Shown: one piece after another, positions 57,365 through 64,000 of the stretch
Layout: every line of letters starts with the position of its first letter
Numbering within the stretch: position 1 is the first letter of the stretch
DNA from: Mesostigma viride
Taxonomy: Eukaryota > Streptophyta > Mesostigmatophyceae > Mesostigmatales > Mesostigmataceae
Reading direction: 5' to 3'
Assembly (NCBI GenBank): GCA_009746045.1
Contig: RPFO01000246.1
Coordinates: forward strand, 2,640,758-2,704,757
Length of the DNA: 64,000 nucleotides
The notes under the pieces: model-generated
Database searches by the model: none
What the model was told of the DNA's origin: nothing
The model's input: only the letters and a program-made list of their open reading frames with translations
Translations under genes and position numbers: made by a program

Positions 57365-60300
57365 ATGAGCCAACTAACGCTAGTCTCGTGGAATGTCAGG
57401 GGGCTTAACACATACGGAGTCCGCACAGTGGGACAGGGCCGCACCATGACTCGCATCCGGGAACTTACAGTAGAATTGGATAGCCTCCTACATCAATATG
57501 TTGGTCCCTCTCACGAGATTTGGCTTGGACTGCAAGAACACAAAATTCAGATAGATGCAGAACGTACCGCCCTCCGGGCGGTCCGAGCACTTGCACCTAG
57601 AACACTATGCCAATGGGGATGGGCTCGGGGTACCCAAGGGGGAACGGCACTCATACAATACCGCAAACCACCTAACCCAACCATGACATACCTGCCATGG
57701 ACATTACAAGCAGACACAGCCCCGGCTAGATGGCAGGGCAGATGGACACGACAATCTATAACATGGGCGGGAAGCCAGGGCTACCTCATTACCATCTATG
57801 CGCCGACCCTAGATATGCCGGCTGAACAAAACCTTTTCTACCAGCATATATTTGCAATGGTTTCTGATCTCATCTCCAACGGCCAAGAAATAGTACTTAT
57901 GGGGGATTTTAACATTGATCTAAACGAACACCCTGCCCACCGTACAGCCTCCTTTTACCAACACATTCTAGACCTGAATTTGCAGGATGTCATTCGGTCA
58001 CGGGATCAGGAGCACACTTGGCTGGCCACTCGTCTGGGCGTTCGCACAACCCGTCGTTTGGATAAAATATATATCACGCCCAAATGGGCCGATTTAGTCT
58101 GCCACGCCAGCGTAGAACGCTCCACAGCCTTCTCAGACCATTACCCATGCATTGTCACGCTAGCCCACCACACCCAGGCCCCACGGGGCCCAGGCATCCC
58201 TCGCATCAATAAAATCCTTCTACAAGACGATCAGTTTTATTTTGAGATCATGCAACGTTGGAGCAATTGGCGAACTCACAAGGATAGCTACACTGACTGC
58301 TGCACGTGGATGCAGGAAGGCCTAGCCAAAATGCTAGAATATTCACATACCTACTCCCTAAACGTACGTCGCGAGAAAGGACGCGCATACCGAATTCACC
58401 AACGCATAGTCAACAAGCTACAGCTGAAACCCCACCTAAACCACTACGAACAAGCTCGACTTCAAAGTTCACAAACTGAACTCGACAAACTCCGTTTTGA
58501 AAGACACGCCCTAGCTTTAGACTCTGAAAATCTGTGGTGGCATCAGGTAGGCGAACGCATGACAAAAGATTTTTTCGCACTTATTCCACCACTAAAATCC
58601 AACTCAATCATTTCAGAAATCCAGGATGAACAAGGCACACACACGGCCACAACCCCCATCCTAGAAAGTGGACATCGTTTCTACACCTCGCTGTTCCAAA
58701 ATGAACCCAACCCCGAAGCCGACGCGGCCATAGCAAAAATTTTACAAGCTATCCCACGCCGCCTCACACTTGCGCAACAACACCAACTAGACCAAACCCC
58801 CTCCATGGAGGAGGCTACTAATGCCATGCAAAACATCCGGACCGGTAGTGCCCCAGGGGTGGATGGGCTTCCCATCGAGTTTTGGAAAACTTTTTGGTCC
58901 CTTTTACACGTAGATTTCTATCAATGCATACTAGAAATCTGGCAACATGGACAAATTACGGGTCAATGGGCCGAAACAGCCCTCATTTTATTGTTCAAAA
59001 AGGGTGACAAAACACAGTGGAAAAATTACCGGCCAATACGGCTCCTTACGGTTGCGTACAAAATCATTAGCAAGATAATTCAGCAAAGGCTCTACTCTGT
59101 TCTCGACTGCCTTATAGGCCCGGAGCAAGTAGGCTTCCGTGCTAACCTCCATATCAACGATAGCATCACCCTCATAATGGACATAGTAGAGAAGGCATGG
59201 CGCGACGACATTGCCGGCTTTATCCTCTTCTGGGACTTTGAAAAAGCGTTTGACCGCATGTGCTGGGCATACCTCCGACACATATTGATCGGCTTAGGGT
59301 TTGGCCCACGCATCCTAACGGTCATCATGGGAATGATCAAATCGCTAACCTGGTACATCCTTATCAACGGTCACAAATCTGCACTTGGCCACAGCTCAAG
59401 ATCCCTCCCCCAAGGAGATTGTATGTCCCCCATCTTGTTCCTACTGGCACACGCAGGATTGTTTTGGCTCCACCAGCACGACCCTCGTCTGCAGGGCTTC
59501 CCGCTTGCAGGCAGTGCCAAAGGTATTGTACAGATAGCCTATGTGGATGACACCACCAATGTTTGCATCTCTCTACAGGAAGTGAATGCTGTCTTGGAAA
59601 ATATCAACACGTACTCTGTGGCCTCACAACAACGTTGTAATGTGCAAAAGTCCACGGGACTGCACATCGGCAAACCCAACCCATCTCGGATAAACCCCTC
59701 TCACCTGGCCATGACATGGGTCAAACCAGGTGAACACCATCTTTTGCACAATTGCCCCATTGGCTGCACGCCAGAGGGACGTTTGGCTGAACATCGTGCG
59801 TTTTTATATGACGAAACCAACCACGTGGGCAAACTTGCAGGAGTGCTCCTCACGGCAGGGCGGTGGGGTGGCGTCCAGCGGATGAGCTTACGAGGAAAAG
59901 CACTAATCGTCAACCAACTCTTGTTCTCCAAGGTTTTATACTACTGTCTGGCACACCCTCCCAACGATCATACCATACAGCTTATCCAACGCATCGGCAG
60001 CAACTTTGTTTGGAAACAGAAAGGTTTGATATCTCACACGGTACATGGTTGGATCAGCCGGGATATGTCCTTTATGTCATGGTTGCACGGTGGTCTAGGG
60101 CTACACAACATACAATGGCGCTTGTGGTCGATGTATGCTAAACAAGTGATCAGCGTGTACATGGAAGTGAACACGCACCCTGGCTGCCTGTTGGCAAAAG
60201 AGTCTCTCTCCGCTAGTTACACCCATGCTAATGGCACATCATGGCACCTTGACGCTGGAGTACTTGGCTGCACACTGATATCATACAAGGGGCTCCCCTG

Positions 60301-61783
60301 GTACTGGTCGCGCCTATGGTTAGGTTATCACAAGCTCAAACCTGGGCGCCTCGTTTTTCCCACCACTCGTGAGGAGGTTGCACGACAGATTCTTTATTTC
60401 AATGATTTGATCGTGGACAATGCGCGCAAGCCCTTGGGCACGTTACATGGGCACAACCCTTATGCTGGCTTCCTGTGCGCATCACCCCCTGTTCTGAGAG
60501 TGCTCGATCTCTACGCGTGGCAGGGGGACAGATATCGGTTACGGGCATACACTGAAGTTAATGCTTGGGTGCAAAACATGCCATCGCTACACGCTTGGAA
60601 CACCCTCATCCAGGCCATCCCAGCTACATGGCATGCTGTGATGATGGCCCCACGCAAGGCCCTACAGCCGGGTGATTGGATCAGTTTTTACCCAGACGGG
60701 ATCACATCCACATGCAAAGGTCTGGTCCGGGGAGTGTTGCCTCCGGCCGGAATTCAAGTCCAAGTGGCCGACACCCTTCCAGGCCACAATGGTTGCCTCA
60801 ATCAGTTGGCGACATTATGTGTCTGTCTTCCAGCCCACCAATGTCACCGTATCCGGATGGTCCCGTGGTTAGTATCAAGGTCCTGCATGTTCCAGCCGGA
60901 CCCCACGACCCCGGCGGAGGCCATCACTTGGTTACACGTAGGCAATACGAGATTGGATACTTTACCATTGGACCCCCTGGAATTTGGCTGGACCCTGACC
61001 AAGGGGATGTCTAGGATCAGCAAATGTCTTTACGAGTACACGGCAGAATGGGGTTATGACATTTTATTGCACGAGAACCATAAGCTCCACCCTGGCCGCC
61101 CACGATGGGGCTTTCAATGGCCTGGATATAGTTGGATTAAACTTATCACCCTGGCGGTCGATCACCCTTTGGTGGACCGCAGAGCGACCGACATTCAACA
61201 TCTTTTACTGCACAGAGCCATCGGGGTAAACGCGACCCTCAGCAGCCGGTTTCACCACGATGCGACATGCCTGTGCACCTTCCCTTCGGAAACAATTGAG
61301 CACCGCTTTCTCTACTGCCAAGTGAGCGGGGTGTGGCAATGGTTGTTTAACGTATGGTCCGCATGGACCGCGCTACCACATTCCACACTAACGCTATCCG
61401 TGCGTTGTATCATATTCGGTATGGCGGGGACCCCCGGGGAGGAGCTATCCGACAGTCAACTAGCCTGGGTATGGCTCCGAACTAATATGCTATACGCGAT
61501 CTGGACTATCCGGAACGAGACGGTTTTCAAAGTGCGGCACGAATACACCAAAGCCGCCGTTGTGAGGCGGTTTATCTTCCTCTGGAACTCAGCAATGCGT
61601 CGCGCTTGGCTCTTGGCGCAAGAACAATACAAGGTGTGGGACCCCGGGCCCAACAATGACAGGCCCAGCCCCTTGGAGCTCTTCCATGCTCTCCTGGGAC
61701 GCAACAGGGTGTTTACTTGCATTCCTCACGGTGACCTTACGCGCGTCACTTGGCTCCCCTGGTCACACAATGCTCCTTTCTAA
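57365..61783 (+). CDS. LINE ORF2: AP-type endonuclease and reverse transcriptase
   Basis: Intact 1,472 codons; copies the element into DNA by target-primed reverse transcription. The endonuclease domain (about 1-270) shows SWNVRGLN at 8-15, QE at 57-58, MGDFN at 179-183, LDKIYI at 232-237 and SDHYP at 257-261. A linker follows, then reverse transcriptase (about 490-780): GSAPGVDGLPIEFWK at 494-508, LLFKKGDKTQWKNYRPI, WDFEKAFDR at 623-631, LPQGDCMSP at 681-689 and the catalytic YVDD at 726-729. Near 1300 a Cys/His cluster (CLCTFPSETIEHRFLYC) resembles the zinc-binding end of plant-type LINEs. The arrangement and the APGVDG.P.EF(W/Y)K motif suggest the L1 clade. All expected catalytic residues are present. 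Confidence 0.96.
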   Translation: MSQLTLVSWNVRGLNTYGVRTVGQGRTMTRIRELTVELDSLLHQYVGPSHEIWLGLQEHKIQIDAERTALRAVRALAPRTLCQWGWARGTQGGTALIQYRKPPNPTMTYLPWTLQADTAPARWQGRWTRQSITWAGSQGYLITIYAPTLDMPAEQNLFYQHIFAMVSDLISNGQEIVLMGDFNIDLNEHPAHRTASFYQHILDLNLQDVIRSRDQEHTWLATRLGVRTTRRLDKIYITPKWADLVCHASVERSTAFSDHYPCIVTLAHHTQAPRGPGIPRINKILLQDDQFYFEIMQRWSNWRTHKDSYTDCCTWMQEGLAKMLEYSHTYSLNVRREKGRAYRIHQRIVNKLQLKPHLNHYEQARLQSSQTELDKLRFERHALALDSENLWWHQVGERMTKDFFALIPPLKSNSIISEIQDEQGTHTATTPILESGHRFYTSLFQNEPNPEADAAIAKILQAIPRRLTLAQQHQLDQTPSMEEATNAMQNIRTGSAPGVDGLPIEFWKTFWSLLHVDFYQCILEIWQHGQITGQWAETALILLFKKGDKTQWKNYRPIRLLTVAYKIISKIIQQRLYSVLDCLIGPEQVGFRANLHINDSITLIMDIVEKAWRDDIAGFILFWDFEKAFDRMCWAYLRHILIGLGFGPRILTVIMGMIKSLTWYILINGHKSALGHSSRSLPQGDCMSPILFLLAHAGLFWLHQHDPRLQGFPLAGSAKGIVQIAYVDDTTNVCISLQEVNAVLENINTYSVASQQRCNVQKSTGLHIGKPNPSRINPSHLAMTWVKPGEHHLLHNCPIGCTPEGRLAEHRAFLYDETNHVGKLAGVLLTAGRWGGVQRMSLRGKALIVNQLLFSKVLYYCLAHPPNDHTIQLIQRIGSNFVWKQKGLISHTVHGWISRDMSFMSWLHGGLGLHNIQWRLWSMYAKQVISVYMEVNTHPGCLLAKESLSASYTHANGTSWHLDAGVLGCTLISYKGLPWYWSRLWLGYHKLKPGRLVFPTTREEVARQILYFNDLIVDNARKPLGTLHGHNPYAGFLCASPPVLRVLDLYAWQGDRYRLRAYTEVNAWVQNMPSLHAWNTLIQAIPATWHAVMMAPRKALQPGDWISFYPDGITSTCKGLVRGVLPPAGIQVQVADTLPGHNGCLNQLATLCVCLPAHQCHRIRMVPWLVSRSCMFQPDPTTPAEAITWLHVGNTRLDTLPLDPLEFGWTLTKGMSRISKCLYEYTAEWGYDILLHENHKLHPGRPRWGFQWPGYSWIKLITLAVDHPLVDRRATDIQHLLLHRAIGVNATLSSRFHHDATCLCTFPSETIEHRFLYCQVSGVWQWLFNVWSAWTALPHSTLTLSVRCIIFGMAGTPGEELSDSQLAWVWLRTNMLYAIWTIRNETVFKVRHEYTKAAVVRRFIFLWNSAMRRAWLLAQEQYKVWDPGPNNDRPSPLELFHALLGRNRVFTCIPHGDLTRVTWLPWSHNAPF

Positions 61784-62033
61784 ACCTTTCACCTATCACA
61801 CTACCCTCAGAGGGTAACCAGCTGGTCGATACGTGGTACCTCTTCACCTAATGATATTCCTATTGGTTAATAAAAATACCCATTTACCCGGAAAAAATTT
61901 ACCGCGGTCCCCTTACACGCGAGAGCACCGCGGGTGAAAAGGGACCGGCTGTCCGCAGTGGGGAGCCTGGGACACAGGCCTCAGGACTACAATTTTCAGG
62001 ATCGCCAGACAGGACTGATGGAAGAGGTTCTCC

Positions 62034-62073
62034 CTAGCTGGCTGTCCGCGACACTCCCGGAGCTAGTGTATAC
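62034..62073 (+). repeat. 40-bp perfect inverted repeat, left arm
   Basis: CTAGCTGGCTGTCCGCGACA to ...GTGTATAC; its exact reverse complement is at 62884-62923. Inside the arms lie runs of G and C and two LINE fragments. Confidence 0.95.
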
Positions 62074-62222
62074 AGGGGGGGGGGGGTAGCCCCCCCCCAC
62101 CCCCCCACCCCCAAAACTGGGGGGGCGGGGGGTAAGGGGTTGGACCCCCCCCCCCCCCCCCAAGAAAATGGGGGGGGGGGGTTAGGGGTTTTTGGATGCA
62201 GACCCCCCCCCCCCCCTCCCTG
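62074..62222. repeat. Alternating G-run and C-run block, left
   Basis: Runs of 8-18 G or C separated by short words (AAAACT, AAGAAAAT, TTGGA). A similar block with the same words is at 62783-62883. Run lengths are likely to be unreliable in any assembly. Confidence 0.9.
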
Positions 62223-62235
62223 AAATATAAATATT

Positions 62236-62440
62236 TTCCGGGTAAATGGGTATTTTTTATTAACCAATAGCGGAATATCGGTAGGTTAAGAGGTACCACG
62301 TATCGACCAGCTGGTTACCCACTGAGGGTAGTGTGATAGGTGAAAGGTTTAGAACGGGAGCATTATGTGACCAGGGGAGCCAAGTGACGCGCGTAAGGTC
62401 ACCGTGAGGAATGCAAGTAAACACCCTGTTGCGTCCCAGG
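62236..62440 (-). mobile_element. 205-bp 3' fragment of the L1-like LINE, with 10-bp target duplication
   Basis: Reverse complement of the last codons and 3' UTR of the LINE at 56381-61896 (from CCTGGGACGCAACAGGG to ACCCGGAAAA). Flanked by TATAAATATT at 62226-62235 and 62441-62450. Confidence 0.9.
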
Positions 62441-62458
62441 TATAAATATTACTCCTTT

Positions 62459-62519
62459 TCCGGGTAAATGGGTATTTTTATTAACCAATAGGAATATCAT
62501 TAGGTGAAGAGGTACCACG
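62459..62519 (-). mobile_element. 61-bp 3' fragment of the L1-like LINE, with 17-bp target duplication
   Basis: Reverse complement of the terminal 61 bp of the LINE. Flanked by ATAAATATTACTCCTTT at 62442-62458 and 62520-62536. It shares its target word with the neighbouring 205-bp fragment, so one landed in the duplication of the other. Confidence 0.9.
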
Positions 62520-62782
62520 ATAAATATTACTCCTTTCCCCTCCCCTAAACCCTTCTTCCCTTCATCATGATTTGCAGCAACTCAATACGATTCAGTCCAG
62601 TCTCTCTTTGTGCCCCTACGTGGCATTTTCGCTTAGTATTCCTTACTTCTCAGAGGCCGCTCCCCCCCCCCGCGCCACTTCCCCTGCGTTTTGCCACCGG
62701 AACTACCCGCGCCCCACCGGAACTACCCGCGCCCAAGCAGAGAGTTGTTTTTTAATACACTTAAGGATATATAAATTTTTGG

Positions 62783-62883
62783 GGGGCCGACCCCCCCCCC
62801 CCCCCCCCAAAACTGGGGGGGGGGGGTCGGGGGTCAAGACCCCCCCCACCCCCCCACCCCAGAAAATGCCCCCCCGGGGGGTG
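62783..62883. repeat. Alternating G-run and C-run block, right
   Basis: Partner of 62074-62222; includes CCCAAAACTGGGGG and CCAGAAAATGCCCCC. Lies just inside the right inverted-repeat arm. Confidence 0.9.
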
Positions 62884-62923
62884 GTATACACTAGCTCCGG
62901 GAGTGTCGCGGACAGCCAGCTAG
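62884..62923 (-). repeat. 40-bp perfect inverted repeat, right arm
   Basis: Exact reverse complement of 62034-62073. Confidence 0.95.
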
Positions 62924-63410
62924 TAAGAAAAATTTGCAGGCCTGTGCCCTATGGGAAGACATGCATCGTTGATATCCGTTATACGGGTGTGGCCGTGTGG
63001 GGCACAGAAAGCATGTGTGATGGTCCAGTAAATACAGGTAATCAAAATTGACGATATGAAGAGGAAGGCGACGGACGACACCAACGCAGGTTACCTAATA
63101 TGCCTACATGTGGCCGTCGGAAACAGTAATGCTAGGGCTGTAGCTCAAAACGTTTGGAAGAAAACCTTGCACCGATAGGGAGCGTGATTGACCTGTCCGA
63201 ACTAACCGCCCCGATTGCATGGACCACCGTGTTCAACTGCCGACAGCACCTTAAACTTGAACGCCAGCTCCGCAGTGTAATCGAATGCATGACATTTTCG
63301 GCATTACCCATCTTGCCCATTATACACCTGTTGGGCCGTCGGTAGCGCCATGATTGCGCCTGCTTCCTCCTCAGTAGGTGGCAAGTGTTTTCTTGCTGCC
63401 CGGCATCGTA
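62924..63410. other. No supported gene; upstream of lectin-like gene
   Basis: Unique sequence with small open frames only; presumably holds the promoter of the gene starting at 63411. Confidence 0.3.
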
Positions 63411-64000
63411 ATGAAGTCGGTATGGGCGGCATTGCTTTTCACGGTGTGCTTCCTGGCAACATTACAGGTATTTGTTGAGTTGTTACCATGCTTTTTCTCG
63501 CTCTCGCACACAGGCAGGCTGGTTCCTGATTGCTTCAATGCTTTCTCCTGACGTCTCTTGCGAGCACCGACTTTTTTTTTTCCAACGCCTAACCATCATC
63601 GCAGGCATGCCCATTAACTGCCCCAGTGCTGCCCGACAGGGGCTTTCAGGTCGTTCCTGTTAAAGTCGTCGAGACGCCCGCGACAAGCAGCTGCCTGCTG
63701 CAATTCTCGGGGGCCGACGGGCTTTACGACCCGAAGACGTGGCTCGAGGCGAACTCTATCTGTAACGCCATCGGCTTCATCGACCCGGCCACCGGCCAGG
63801 AGTGGCAGGGCTATCTGGCTTGGTTCACCAGTGACTTGGAACGGACCGACTTGCTGAGCACGGTCCGCAATAGGACGGTCTTCTGGATTGGAGGCAAGCA
63901 GCCCCCTGAGGTGGACGGTATTCAGCGGCTGCTGCAGTTCTACCCTGACGCCCCTGGGGTGGGCAACCAGACGGATAAGGAAGCACAGTGGTACTGGACA
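63411..64000 (+). CDS. Secreted C-type-lectin-like protein (3' part beyond window)
   Basis: Exon 1 (63411-63467) codes for a compact signal peptide, MKSVWAALLFTVCFLATLQ, ending CAG|GTATTT. Exon 2 starts at 63605 after a T-rich tract, a CTAAC branch-like site and CATCGCAG, in the same phase (0), and stays open to the window end (at least 151 residues). It has the C-type lectin fold pattern: TWLEANSICNAIGF, then YLAWFTSDLERTDLL, FWIGGKQ and QWYW. Calcium or sugar-binding residues cannot be judged because the last third is missing. Probable role is extracellular or lumenal ligand binding (inference). It could also be one domain of a larger surface protein. Confidence 0.65.

Larger units (their letters stand above)
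56381..61896 (+). mobile_element. Full-length L1-like LINE, 5.5 kb, with 15-bp target-site duplication
   Basis: Bounded by the direct repeat ATTTACCGCGGTCCC (56366-56380 and 61897-61911). It holds ORF1 (one frame change) and an intact 1,472-codon ORF2, a 110-bp 3' UTR and an end CCCATTTACCCGGAAAAAA with only a short A tail. Full length, intact ORF2 and a perfect target duplication point to recent insertion. Confidence 0.92.

Noticed and set aside
58681-61722. Minus-strand and alternate-frame open frames inside the LINE
   Set aside because: They overlap the intact ORF2 and show no motifs of their own.

Overview
The window is nuclear DNA of a eukaryote. Protein genes are split by GT-AG introns, there are several retrotransposon families, and satellite DNA is heavy. 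The best lineage clue is a plastid-type lysophosphatidate acyltransferase with a transit-peptide-like N-terminus. With mixed base composition and intron-rich genes this suggests a microalga, probably of the green lineage. That placement is inference. No tRNA, rRNA or CRISPR array was seen.

Layout. 1-2.4 kb: one interrupted hexanucleotide array. 2.4-8.3 kb: a large uncharacterised gene whose upstream flank and first visible intron are filled with a 46-bp repeat carrying a 14-bp palindrome. 8.8-12.1 kb: three unrelated satellites (40-bp half-site unit, about 125-bp purine-rich unit, about 50-bp unit). 13.1-20.2 kb: nested mobile DNA, including a terminal-inverted-repeat element inserted into its own relative, a duplicated 421/128-bp module, a second 40-bp array, a truncated Ty1/copia-like element and a LINE tail. 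20.7-23.8 kb: LINE remains. 26.6-30.2 kb: plastid LPAT. 30.7-31.7 kb (minus): F-box/LRR gene with a frame break. 34.2-43.7 kb: a ten-exon carboxypeptidase Q (M28) gene rebuilt with consistent splice phases. 44.0-45.1 kb: a second LRR gene with an acidic repeat. 45.2-48.9 kb: a degenerate LINE whose 3' tail is interrupted by a 1.9-kb TTAA-flanked element. 51.0-51.4 kb (minus): an intronless DUF2200 gene, a family otherwise mainly bacterial. 53.9-55.2 kb (minus): EF-hand membrane protein. 56.4-61.9 kb: a full-length L1-like LINE with a 15-bp target-site duplication, surrounded by three very short minus-strand fragments of the same family, each with its own duplication. 63.4 kb to the end: a secreted C-type-lectin-like gene cut by the window edge.

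How the parts relate. The cellular genes (plastid lipid synthesis, secretory/lysosomal peptidase, LRR adaptors, calcium-binding membrane protein, lectin) look unlinked in function. The consistent theme is repeat invasion: introns hold private minisatellites, elements are nested, and several coding frames break at G or C runs. Such breaks could be assembly errors in homopolymers or real decay. Exon structures were inferred by eye from splice signals, phase and remembered family motifs; no search or alignment was run.
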